Position numbers and translations under genes: made by a program
In this document: positions 1 to 5,892 of the stretch, in pieces
Numbering within the stretch: position 1 is the stretch's first letter
How the letters are laid out: each line of letters starts with the position of its first letter
Notes under the pieces: generated by a model
Told to the model about the DNA's origin: nothing
The model's input: the letters and a program-made list of their open reading frames with translations, nothing else
The model's database searches: none
Assembly: GCA_023135255.1 (NCBI GenBank)
Contig: JAGLTN010000318.1
Location: 1-6,429 of the forward strand
Reading direction: 5' to 3'
Length of the DNA: 6,429 nt
Source: Planctomycetota bacterium
GTDB lineage: Bacteria > Planctomycetota > Phycisphaerae > Sedimentisphaerales > Anaerobacaceae

Positions 1-495
1 GATTTTTATCTCATGGGCAAACTGTCTTGACTGTTCACCACCAACATCGATGCTTGTAATAACATCCCCCAACCGATCAATAATCTGGCTGCTGCTTAAC
101 AGTGTCATATTGAACTGTTGATACTCATGTTCCGGTGCCTCAATTGTCTCATCTTTGACGTTTTCATATTGAACATCATCACCTGCGATAAACTCCTGAT
201 TGGTACATCTGAACTTACCGGTATTGTCCTTACGGAATTTTTGAATAACAAAACCTGTTGTAACCTTGTTGAACTCCAGGTATTCAGACAAATCAAACAT
301 TGCCTGCTTGCCTTCACTATCCAGGACTACCATAATAGGATCAAATGCATCTTCAGCCCGCATCATTTGCCAGGCTTGCTCGGCTGCCTTTCTTTCATCA
401 GCAGCGTTGACATCGATTTCATACACAATTCGAAACAACGGTTCGCTGCCACTGTCTTTGGGCGGCGGTACTATTTTGTAATCTTTGCTACTCAT
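1..495 (-). CDS. Conserved hypothetical protein, C-terminus cut by window edge
   Basis: An open frame reads from ATG at 495 to the left edge without a stop, giving 165 visible residues; the C-terminus lies outside the window. The product starts MSSKDYKIVPPPKDSG and is mildly acidic and soluble, with no signal peptide or membrane segment. I recognise no domain. Residues about 20-60 (FRIVYEIDVNAADERKAAEQ, then a DPIMVVLD stretch) read as a small alpha/beta fold of strand, helix and strand. Its ATG overlaps the TGA of the upstream DUF2958 gene in an ATGA (495-492), and an AAGGAGG ribosome binding site lies inside the end of that gene. Translational coupling is therefore likely and supports this start. 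The frame being open with good codon structure makes a real gene likely; the function is unknown. Confidence 0.8.
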   Translation of the reverse strand, partial: MSSKDYKIVPPPKDSGSEPLFRIVYEIDVNAADERKAAEQAWQMMRAEDAFDPIMVVLDSEGKQAMFDLSEYLEFNKVTTGFVIQKFRKDNTGKFRCTNQEFIAGDDVQYENVKDETIEAPEHEYQQFNMTLLSSSQIIDRLGDVITSIDVGGEQSRQFAHEIKI

Positions 496-1385
496 TGCTG
501 GCCCTCCTTTCTGAACATCTCCGGTGCTATTTCTTCCAGGGGCCTGGGCTTAAAGTGCAAGTCTCTTTCAATCGGCAGACCCATTGGCCCTCTTACCTCT
601 TCGAGTTCACTTAATAAAAAGTATCCAAATTCTCGTTCGTGGCCGAAAACCAATCCAAAAAATCTGTAATCGACCTCATTTTGAGATTCGTCCAGCACAG
701 GCTCCCCCTCAGTTGCAAACCATGTCCAATTTGAGCTCGGGGTAAAGTACTTCGTGTGAACAATAGCTTTTCCGCCTTTGCCATCCTGAGAATACAAAGG
801 TGGCAACTGCTCACGAATCTCCTTTGGCAACAGTTTCATGCCTCGGATCTTGTCATTGGCTAAAACCATCTTGGCACGCTCAACGGCTGCAGTATTGCCG
901 GTCGCAATTGCATGTTGTTCCGGAATACCGCATGCAGAAGCTACTCCGCATAAAAAGCCGTCCATATTCTCAGCCTGCTTTTTCCTGTTGATTGGATCCG
1001 ACTCGCAAGCTGGTATCGGTTGTGTCAAAATCTCAACCTGGTCAGGTTCGAGTTCAACAACAACCCTTCCATTTTGGGAATACAGCTCCCAATATGGATA
1101 CGAAACATAATCTGCCGGTTCTCTTCCTGCCGTCATATCACCGACACTACCTGTCTGGTGCTGAGCAAAGCCTTCCATATACTTCTCTGCCACTTCGGCA
1201 TTTGCCGATTCACCATCTCCCCAAAGCCTTACCTTTGCCCCGCGAATGTCCCTGTGGAAGTCGCCTTCCAGGTCAAAGGTTACATTTTCCTTCATACCTG
1301 CGAACTTCATCCATCCCGTGACCTTATCAGGATTTCGATTGTCGAGTTCACCTTCGATTAAATACTCTGTTGGTCTCCAAGCCAT
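492..1385 (-). CDS. DUF2958 domain protein with a conserved N-terminal extension
   Basis: The product has 297 residues and two parts. Residues about 183-285 match the pattern I know for DUF2958: a LPPLYSQDGKG opening, VHTKYFTPSSNWTWFATEGEP, FFGLVFGHEREFGYFLLSELEEV and then GLPIERDLHFKP. DUF2958 proteins are small, functionally uncharacterised and common on plasmids and integrative elements. Residues 1-180 are an extension not usual for stand-alone members; they begin MAWRPTEYLIEGELDN and include FHRDIRGAKVRLWGDG at 43-58. No membrane segment or catalytic motif is evident. The start at 1385 is fixed by GGAGGT six bases upstream, inside a leader shared with the ATPase gene. The stop overlaps the next gene by four bases. 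The domain call is firm; the role in the element is unknown. Confidence 0.88.
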   Translation of the reverse strand: MAWRPTEYLIEGELDNRNPDKVTGWMKFAGMKENVTFDLEGDFHRDIRGAKVRLWGDGESANAEVAEKYMEGFAQHQTGSVGDMTAGREPADYVSYPYWELYSQNGRVVVELEPDQVEILTQPIPACESDPINRKKQAENMDGFLCGVASACGIPEQHAIATGNTAAVERAKMVLANDKIRGMKLLPKEIREQLPPLYSQDGKGGKAIVHTKYFTPSSNWTWFATEGEPVLDESQNEVDYRFFGLVFGHEREFGYFLLSELEEVRGPMGLPIERDLHFKPRPLEEIAPEMFRKEGQQ

Positions 1386-1447
1386 TTTAATACCTCCATT
1401 TCGTTAAAAAGCGATGGCACGCTCGCAGTGTATGGAGCGTGCCGTCT
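1386..1447 (-). promoter_or_regulatory. Hairpin leader of the DUF2958 gene, copy 1 of a paired leader
   Basis: On the minus strand this 5' leader holds a 12-bp-arm inverted repeat (1413-1424 with 1435-1446; only one pair, C opposite A, fails) with core GGCACGCTC / GAGCGTGCC and a 10-base loop. It is followed by ATCGCTTTTTAAC, then GAAATGGAGGT, then ATG. The same layout and much of the sequence recur before the ATPase gene. The stem followed closely by five Ts resembles an intrinsic terminator for the ATPase gene upstream. Because it directly adjoins the ribosome binding site, it could equally be an attenuator or protein-binding leader. Confidence 0.65.
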
Positions 1448-1493
1448 GATTAAATTGATTGATACTTTGAATTGAAAAACTACGTACTAATGT

Positions 1494-3125
1494 TTAAGTG
1501 GCAGCGGAATTCTTATATGGTGATTCGTATGACTTTACCGTTCCATCTTTGTATGTGATCGTAATGGCCTCGTTATCATCGAAGATTATCTGTTTCCAGT
1601 CCTTAACAAGACCATAAAGACACTCTCGCAGCTTTGACCGCAGGTACTCCGCTGGGCCGACTATTGTTGCCCAAAACTGGTCAAGTTCCTGCTCAACTTG
1701 ATATTTCTGTGTGTCCCATGTATCACCTTCATCATTCCAACCTCCAAGATGGAACCATATATCGGTGGTACTTAACTGACACCTGGCCTCAAGCGTGATG
1801 TACACATTCATACAGCACCAGCTTCGTTTCTCAACGGGCTCATCGAGTACCGCCATAAGTACATTAGATTTGAAAACCTTGCCATCGCTTGTTTGTACTG
1901 CTATTTGCAACGAATCTACAGCAACAAGCGTTTCGCTCCATATACCTTGCTTGCCGATCTCCTTGCCCACAGTAACTTCGACTTTATTTACCACAGGCAG
2001 GTTCGCCCAGTTGTACCCATCATAAGCAGGGCGAATCTTTACCGGCACAAAAGGCTCTTTGAACTTCCCTGTTGCCGCCAGGAGATGCATATTAGCCTCA
2101 TCAGTTTCGCTATTCTCTTCGCAGTCCTTGCTTAGCCTGTAACATTTGCTCAGAGGCAAATCCTCCGGCCTTGTTATCTCTATTGGCTCTATATTCTCAC
2201 CATAAAGCAGCCCCACATCAAAGACAGGTTCAGCCTCAGGTAGATCAATGCCAAGTTCCTTCGCACGTTTGTATTCCTTGAAAGGCAATTTATGCGAGCC
2301 TTGTTTCTGTATGAACTTATACGTCTCGATCTCAATCGCAGCTTTAAGTTCTTCAAAAGCTTTGTTTTCAATAAGCTGAGTTCGTGCCGGCAGCATCAGC
2401 CGGATGCCTGTGGCCTCTCCGGTCATATCCACCAGGAAAGTAAGCTCCCTATCACTTACCGGCGAATCTGTAAAAGAGATCACCTGACCATGGAAGTTGA
2501 CCAGGACATCATTGGAATAGTAGCCGTGCCTGAAATGTGTATGCCATTTATTCAGGGTCTTCTTATGACATACTTCGACTTTACAGCCCAACGCAGGATA
2601 ATCAGCAGCATCCTCAGAACAAAACTGCTCCTTACCGCATTGCTGCCGGTCAACTGTAACTATCAGACCGCTGAAAACAGCATGTTTTTCAACAGTGCCA
2701 AATTCCCACGGATCATCGCCGAATACAAGGATTGTACCTTTTATAGACTCACCATTTTGCACAACCTTAACCGGCTCGTCTGTCCATGCCTTCTCGGTTA
2801 TACATACCTTCCTGTTTCCGCTGCAAATAGTTACCTCTCTTGGTGCCAGGCAAAATACACCGACACCTGCGGGGTCTTCCGACTTTTCCATTGCATCGTC
2901 CCAGTCCGAATCGCCGAGATGCAGCAGTTTTGAAAAGTCATCAATCCCGCTGCCGTTGTCGCAGACTGTAATAAAACCATCCTTGTTGATAATGTTTACG
3001 TGTGTCGCACCCGCTCGTCTTGAGTTTTGCAGGATTTCAATTATCCTGCCATCCAGTGTGCCAGTGAAAAGTCTACTGGCTTTTGTTAATAATCTTTCAC
3101 TTACCTTTGCTTGAATTGTTTGCAT
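1494..3125 (-). CDS. GHKL-type (Hsp90/histidine-kinase/MutL-fold) ATPase, stand-alone
   Basis: The product has 543 residues with a clear GHKL ATP-binding domain at the N-terminus. The N box is residues 27-39 (E30 as presumed catalytic base, N34 as Mg/phosphate ligand), the G1 box is DNGSGI at 56-61, the glycine-rich lid is DPAGVGVF at 84-91, and a GT box is GTILVFG near 130-136. A second region around 205-250 (VLVNFHGQVISF, RLMLPAR) may be the second, S5-like domain found in MutL/Hsp90 relatives; this is an inference. No kinase dimerisation helix, receiver domain, membrane segment or nuclease domain is visible, so it is not a sensor kinase. The frame is open from ATG 3161, but ATG 3125 is preferred because GGAGGT lies just upstream and 3161 sits within the leader hairpin. 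Prokaryotic MORC-like GHKL ATPases are known from conflict systems, a loose parallel only. The partner and substrate are unknown. Confidence 0.88.
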   Translation of the reverse strand: MQTIQAKVSERLLTKASRLFTGTLDGRIIEILQNSRRAGATHVNIINKDGFITVCDNGSGIDDFSKLLHLGDSDWDDAMEKSEDPAGVGVFCLAPREVTICSGNRKVCITEKAWTDEPVKVVQNGESIKGTILVFGDDPWEFGTVEKHAVFSGLIVTVDRQQCGKEQFCSEDAADYPALGCKVEVCHKKTLNKWHTHFRHGYYSNDVLVNFHGQVISFTDSPVSDRELTFLVDMTGEATGIRLMLPARTQLIENKAFEELKAAIEIETYKFIQKQGSHKLPFKEYKRAKELGIDLPEAEPVFDVGLLYGENIEPIEITRPEDLPLSKCYRLSKDCEENSETDEANMHLLAATGKFKEPFVPVKIRPAYDGYNWANLPVVNKVEVTVGKEIGKQGIWSETLVAVDSLQIAVQTSDGKVFKSNVLMAVLDEPVEKRSWCCMNVYITLEARCQLSTTDIWFHLGGWNDEGDTWDTQKYQVEQELDQFWATIVGPAEYLRSKLRECLYGLVKDWKQIIFDDNEAITITYKDGTVKSYESPYKNSAAT

Positions 3126-3189
3126 TTTTGAAACCTCCATTTCATTAAAAAGCGATGACACCCCTCACTTGGTGAGCGTGCCATCTGGT
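3126..3189 (-). promoter_or_regulatory. Hairpin leader of the ATPase gene, copy 2 of a paired leader
   Basis: On the minus strand the leader reads CAGATGGCACGCTC, a short loop, GAGGGGTGTCATC, then GCTTTTTAATG, AAATGGAGGT and, eight bases on, the ATG at 3125. Arms 3154-3168 and 3171-3185 form an imperfect stem: GATGGCAC pairs with GTGTCATC (one G-U pair), then there is a mismatch/bulge, then GCTCAC pairs with GTGAG. The left arm, the distal part of the right arm, the T run and the ribosome binding site match the DUF2958 leader, while the loop and inner stem differ. This is what selection on structure rather than raw sequence would leave. Confidence 0.65.
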
Positions 3190-3194
3190 TAAAA

Positions 3195-3329
3195 TTAGTT
3201 ACCTGTAAATTCTTTAGAAATTACTCTCTCGTCGAAAGTTAATGTGCGAAACAAGTTTATAGAACTATCTACATAAATCTTGGTTGGCTTGTTGGCCAAT
3301 CCTGATTTCTCGTCGAGGAATCGCTTCAT
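3195..3329 (-). pseudogene. Possible 44-residue small ORF, perhaps displaced from its start signals
   Basis: A minus-strand frame from ATG 3329 to TAA at 3195 encodes 44 residues beginning MKRFLDEKSGLANK and ending EFTGN. It looks protein-like but I do not recognise it. There is no ribosome binding site just upstream of 3329. A purine-rich GAGGAAG does lie before another ATG at 3360, which opens a different frame of 31 codons. The two ATGs sit in near-identical sequences (ATGAAAGCGA at 3360, ATGAAGCGA at 3329) separated by a GGGGTCAGACCC palindrome. Deleting one repeat plus the palindrome would put GAGGAAG at normal distance before the 44-codon frame, so this may be a small gene disrupted by a short insertion. 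It could also be non-coding. Confidence 0.3.
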
Positions 3330-3361
3330 GATGAGTCGGGTCTGACCCCGTCGCTTTCATG
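3327..3361. repeat. REP-like imperfect palindrome centred on GGGTCTGACCC
   Basis: The plus strand contains GGGT-CTG-ACCC (3338-3348) with outer arms CATGA (3327-3331) and TCATG (3357-3361), giving an imperfect hairpin of about 35 bases. It overlaps a direct repeat, TCGCTTCAT (3321-3329) and TCGCTTTCAT (3351-3360). GGGTCAGACCC-type cores are common in dispersed bacterial palindromes. Only one copy lies in this window, so repeat status cannot be shown here. Confidence 0.4.
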
Positions 3362-3479
3362 TGCTGAACTTCCTCATGCGGGTATTCGCCTTTATGAAAA
3401 AGGTGTCCGCAAAATAGGGTTAATAACAGGTGTTAATGTAAATCGACTTATAAATGTTTTGTTTTAAACCACAGCGAAA

Positions 3480-3830
3480 TCATGTAGAACTTTCCTGGCT
3501 TTCAATATTCCTTCGTAAAGCTTCCTGTCTCAAGGCATACTTTTCCTTGCTTATCCTGACAGCATATTCCCGCATCTGTGAGCCAAAGATTTTTTCTATC
3601 ATCAAAATAGTAAGAAATGCTTCTACGTAGACATGGTTGAACAGCCGCTGAAATCGCCAGCGTACCCCTTGTCGTGTCACCCTGAAGGTCTTGTGAATCT
3701 TTTCACCGTAAGTTCCCTTAAGAACCATATAGCTCGGCTCATCACACTTCAATTCTACCCAAAGGTCTTTCGACTCGGTCAGTTTCTTCAAATTCTCCAA
3801 AAACTCCTTGTCCTTCTGTGTCAGTTTCAT
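3480..3830 (-). CDS. Conserved-looking hypothetical protein, 116 residues
   Basis: This small, basic, largely helical protein begins MKLTQKDKEFLENLKK. A central stretch (about 33-62: SYMVLKGTYGEKIHKTFRVT, then RQGVRWRFQRLF) is followed by a long helix with an amphipathic or hydrophobic face (VYVEAFLTILMIEKIF, about 67-83) and a charged tail rich in R, E and Q. I recognise no family. The mix of basic and aromatic residues would suit nucleic-acid or partner binding, but that is inference. The only start before the conserved-looking part is ATG 3830, which lies inside the upstream zinc-ribbon gene and gives an 89-base overlap in a different frame. An in-frame TGA at 3839-3837 rules out a longer form. 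There is no good ribosome binding site (GTGATCAAGC precedes the ATG), so translation may depend on coupling. Confidence 0.72.
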   Translation of the reverse strand: MKLTQKDKEFLENLKKLTESKDLWVELKCDEPSYMVLKGTYGEKIHKTFRVTRQGVRWRFQRLFNHVYVEAFLTILMIEKIFGSQMREYAVRISKEKYALRQEALRRNIESQESST

Positions 3831-4539
3831 GCTTGATCACCATAATATCCCGGCCATCCTGCCATATATCAATAATACCAGTATGAGCAAGGAATATAAC
3901 CGCGACAAACCGCCAAATAACATCTTTTCGGGCATTTTCACTAAGTGGTGGTATATCCAGCAGATTTACAGGGAAATCCTCTATATGGGCCTGTATGTGC
4001 CTCTCGTAGCGTCCCAGATTGAACTCTTCGTGTGTTTGAATTGTAAACCCTGTATCCAGGCCTGCTGTCAGACCATTGAGAGCTTCTACCAGACCGGGCA
4101 TGTCATTTAGATCGCCTATCTGCAACGGCAGATCAGCTGAACGGCTCTCAGCTAACATCTTTCGGACACGTTCTTTCTGCTCCTTTTTTCGCTGTCGTGA
4201 TTCGGCCATTTTGGCCTTAAAATACTCTTGCTCGAACGGCAGGGTATCAAAAAGAAACTTCGACCTCACTTCGCTGTTACAGTCTTCGCAGTAATACCGC
4301 CTGACACGCAATACAGGAATACCGCCGCATTTTGAGCACCTTTGAAATTCAACCGTTGGATCTAACTCAAACTCACATGAATCACATCGGCACATACCCT
4401 CAGCTACCATTGTTAGTGCACTGTTGCACTTTGGGCAGCGGTGGCCAAATAGCATAACAAGGTAATAGAACCGCCGTGCCTTACCGAAAAAGTTCTGCAC
4501 CACCGCAGCCATGTCAAATGCAAGTTTTATTATGTTCAT
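3742..4539 (-). CDS. Double zinc-ribbon protein with helical middle region
   Basis: The product has 265 residues from ATG 4539. Cysteine pairs CPKC (35-38), CDSC (52-55), CSKC (68-71) and CEDC (84-87) form two successive zinc ribbons, each binding one zinc by inference. They are followed by a highly charged helix (about 98-128, AKMAESRQRKKEQKERVRKM) and a C-terminal alpha/beta part with IWRFVAVIFLAH and IDIWQDGRDI. Zinc ribbons of this type usually bind DNA, RNA or protein; the specific role is unknown. The frame is open from ATG 4584, but ATG 4539 is chosen because it overlaps the TGA of the upstream 53-residue zinc-ribbon gene in an ATGA. The first 30 residues are rather hydrophobic and aromatic. 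The last 29 or so residues overlap the start of the 116-residue gene, so the true C-terminus could differ if a frameshift exists. Confidence 0.78.
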   Translation of the reverse strand: MNIIKLAFDMAAVVQNFFGKARRFYYLVMLFGHRCPKCNSALTMVAEGMCRCDSCEFELDPTVEFQRCSKCGGIPVLRVRRYYCEDCNSEVRSKFLFDTLPFEQEYFKAKMAESRQRKKEQKERVRKMLAESRSADLPLQIGDLNDMPGLVEALNGLTAGLDTGFTIQTHEEFNLGRYERHIQAHIEDFPVNLLDIPPLSENARKDVIWRFVAVIFLAHTGIIDIWQDGRDIMVIKHETDTEGQGVFGEFEETDRVERPLGRIEV

Positions 4540-4697
4540 TCTTCGACTAACTTCTGGTTCTTTGGGGTAAACTTTCGACCACAATTTTTACAAAGTCTGA
4601 GTTTGCGAATGCCTATAGACTTTGTTTTTCTAACCCCCTTACTTACTGTGTTAGATGATCCACAATATGGACACTTAAAAGGCCTTCCTCTCGGCAT
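4536..4697 (-). CDS. Small AT-hook / zinc-ribbon protein, 53 residues
   Basis: A short minus-strand gene starts at ATG 4697 with GGAGGT seven bases upstream, a strong ribosome binding site, and ends TGA at 4536, overlapping the next gene's ATG by four bases. The product begins MPRGRPFKCPYCGSSN; RGRP is the core of an AT-hook DNA-binding motif. Two cysteine pairs, CPYC (9-12) and CKNC (36-39), form a single zinc ribbon, and the product is strongly basic. The fold resembles the N-terminal zinc ribbon of IS1/IS1595-type transposases, but no transposase domain follows, so this is a free-standing DNA-binding protein. As first gene of the minus-strand operon, next to divergent promoters with palindromes, it is a good candidate local regulator (inference). 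ATG 4703 in the same frame is too close to the ribosome binding site. Confidence 0.78.
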   Translation of the reverse strand: MPRGRPFKCPYCGSSNTVSKGVRKTKSIGIRKLRLCKNCGRKFTPKNQKLVEE

Positions 4698-4809
4698 AAA
4701 CATCACCTCCGCGATACCTGTAAGGGGCCTGTGTATATAAATATGTCGATTTTGTTTTGCTGCTATAAAAACAAAAAGTTTTTATAGTCTCCCATCTATA
4801 AGGTCTCGC
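4698..4809. promoter_or_regulatory. Divergent intergenic promoter/operator region
   Basis: These 112 bases separate the minus-strand zinc-ribbon operon from the plus-strand membrane-protein operon and must hold both promoters. The sequence is AT-rich. TATAGT (4783-4788) could be a -10 box for the plus strand, and the TATATA/TATTTA stretch (about 4733-4744) one for the minus strand. No convincing -35 box at standard spacing was found. On the minus side the region ends in CGCGGAGGTG, the ribosome binding site of the 53-residue gene. Confidence 0.5.
4763..4787. promoter_or_regulatory. Perfect AT-rich palindrome, likely operator
   Basis: Arms CTATAAAAAC (4763-4772) and GTTTTTATAG (4778-4787) are perfect 10-base inverted repeats around a five-A spacer. 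The element lies 22 bases before the plus-strand start codon and overlaps the candidate -10 box. Its low GC content and position before genes argue against a terminator and for binding by a dimeric regulator. Confidence 0.55.
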
Positions 4810-4817
4810 ATGAGACC
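4802..4817 (+). promoter_or_regulatory. Hairpin enclosing the start codon of the membrane-protein gene
   Basis: GGTCTC (4802-4807) and GAGACC (4812-4817) pair perfectly around GCAT, so the ATG at 4810 lies in the loop and first stem base, and the weak AAGGT ribosome binding site is partly within the stem. Such a structure in mRNA would reduce ribosome access; as DNA it could also be a protein site. Confidence 0.45.
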
Positions 4818-5892
4818 CGAAAGACTATTTGGTGAACTGAATCTAAATCAATGGCTGGAATCGCTTTTGCCGGATTTTGTTTTAGCCTTTGCATTCTTTA
4901 CATCGCTTGCATATGCAGTATTAGCCAAAAGATTTGACCATCAAAGAGCAGCCATTGCGATGTCCGTATCCATTGGTTTTGCTCTATCGATAGGCCTTGT
5001 ATGGTGGGAACAGGCCAATGACCTCTCAATCAGAAATCTCGGACCTATAGCTATAGGTTTTGCAATACTCGTTCTTTCATTTGTGATGTACCAGTCTATC
5101 AAGCAGATCGGTGGCTCCTGGGCGGGAGTAGGTATAACGGCCGGAGCGTGTATTCTAATAGCACAAGTACTACATCTAAATATCCCTATAGATTCCGACA
5201 TCATTCAGACGATCACGGTGGTTACCCTGATCATAGGCCTGATTGCCTTCTTATCACACACCAACAGCACAAGCGGCTTTCGTCTGCCGCAACGACCGGT
5301 AGACATTCCGCAGTCACGGAAAACCATGGCCAATTTGTTCAGGGATCGTCATTTATCAGACAATCTCACAAAGGCCACACGAAAACTCCGTAAACAATCC
5401 GCTACATTGAACAAACATCCGGAAAAAGCCGGTAACATTATGGTGCAGCTAAAACGGATGCTGCCTGCCGAGGGGTACTTAACTGAAAGAATGGCACAGC
5501 TTCGCGTGAAAGCCCATCAAATCCGCAACGGCCATATTGCCAGATTAGAGGAAACAAAATATGTATTTTCAAAACTGCCTGTCTCTGCAAAGAAAAAAGC
5601 TGCCGCCGATATGGCCGCAAACTATAATCAGCTTATTGGCATCGATACACGCCTGGAACGACTGGATAAGTCTGTAGCCGAAAATGAAAAGCGTATCAAG
5701 GATTTGAACAGGCAGGCTCAGCAATACACCGCCAAATATGATAACCAAAAGCTCGTTAGCTGCTTGAAACAAGCTGAAAAACTACAAAAACACAACAGCA
5801 GACTGTTTAAGATAATAGCACATACCGAAAACAAGCTCACCGCAACAGCCAGAAAAATCGCCGCCAAGGCAAAACAAGTGAATAAAAAGTGA
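4810..5892 (+). CDS. Membrane protein with five predicted helices and long helical C-terminal tail
   Basis: The product has 360 residues. Hydrophobic segments at about 20-39, 47-66, 76-95, 104-122 and 130-149 suggest five transmembrane helices. Residues 150-360 are soluble, basic and almost all helical, with a heptad-like coiled coil likely at about 275-345 (RLERLDKSVAENEKR and following). No enzymatic motif or known family is recognised. The short N-terminus before the first helix contains LNLNQWLESLLPDF. The start at 4810 has a weak AAGGT about five bases upstream and lies in a hairpin, suggesting low or controlled translation. The gene overlaps the next by four bases (GTGA), so the two products are probably made together. 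A membrane anchor carrying a coiled-coil scaffold for the nuclease-like partner would fit, but this is inference. Confidence 0.82.
   Translation: MRPERLFGELNLNQWLESLLPDFVLAFAFFTSLAYAVLAKRFDHQRAAIAMSVSIGFALSIGLVWWEQANDLSIRNLGPIAIGFAILVLSFVMYQSIKQIGGSWAGVGITAGACILIAQVLHLNIPIDSDIIQTITVVTLIIGLIAFLSHTNSTSGFRLPQRPVDIPQSRKTMANLFRDRHLSDNLTKATRKLRKQSATLNKHPEKAGNIMVQLKRMLPAEGYLTERMAQLRVKAHQIRNGHIARLEETKYVFSKLPVSAKKKAAADMAANYNQLIGIDTRLERLDKSVAENEKRIKDLNRQAQQYTAKYDNQKLVSCLKQAEKLQKHNSRLFKIIAHTENKLTATARKIAAKAKQVNKK

Larger units (their letters stand above)
3126..3479. other. 354-base gap with leader, remnant ORF and REP-like palindrome
   Basis: This stretch between the 116-residue gene and the ATPase gene holds no confident gene. 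It contains, from right to left on the minus strand, an AT-rich stretch with a small palindrome TAACA-GG-TGTTA (3424-3435) inside a pair of GTTAAT direct repeats (3419-3424, 3432-3437), the motif TGTCCGC (3404-3410), a REP-like palindrome (3327-3361), a possible 44-codon ORF (3195-3329) and the ATPase leader (3126-3189). No clear terminator for the upstream operon was found. Confidence 0.6.

Noticed and set aside
118..669. 183-codon plus-strand open frame
   Set aside because: It lies opposite the DUF2958 gene and the left-edge gene, crosses their coupled junction, has no ribosome binding site and gives a low-complexity, cysteine- and serine-scattered peptide with no domain.
2292..2933. 213-codon plus-strand open frame
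   Set aside because: It is entirely antisense to the GHKL ATPase, whose ATP-binding motifs fix the coding strand; the peptide looks like a shadow.
3126..3161. Extended ATPase start at 3161
   Set aside because: The extra 12 codons run through the leader hairpin arm and the GGAGGT site; ATG 3125 has proper spacing to that site.
3404..3421. TGTCCGC-AAAATAGGG as an insertion-sequence end
   Set aside because: It resembles some transposon termini but no partner inverted repeat, target duplication or transposase is present in the window.
3424..3435. TAACA-GG-TGTTA palindrome as an operator
   Set aside because: Five-base arms in AT-rich sequence occur readily by chance and no promoter elements anchor it, so it is only mentioned in the gap description.
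4540..4584. Extended start of the double zinc-ribbon gene at 4584
   Set aside because: It lies inside the 53-residue gene in another frame without its own ribosome binding site; ATG 4539 forms an ATGA overlap.
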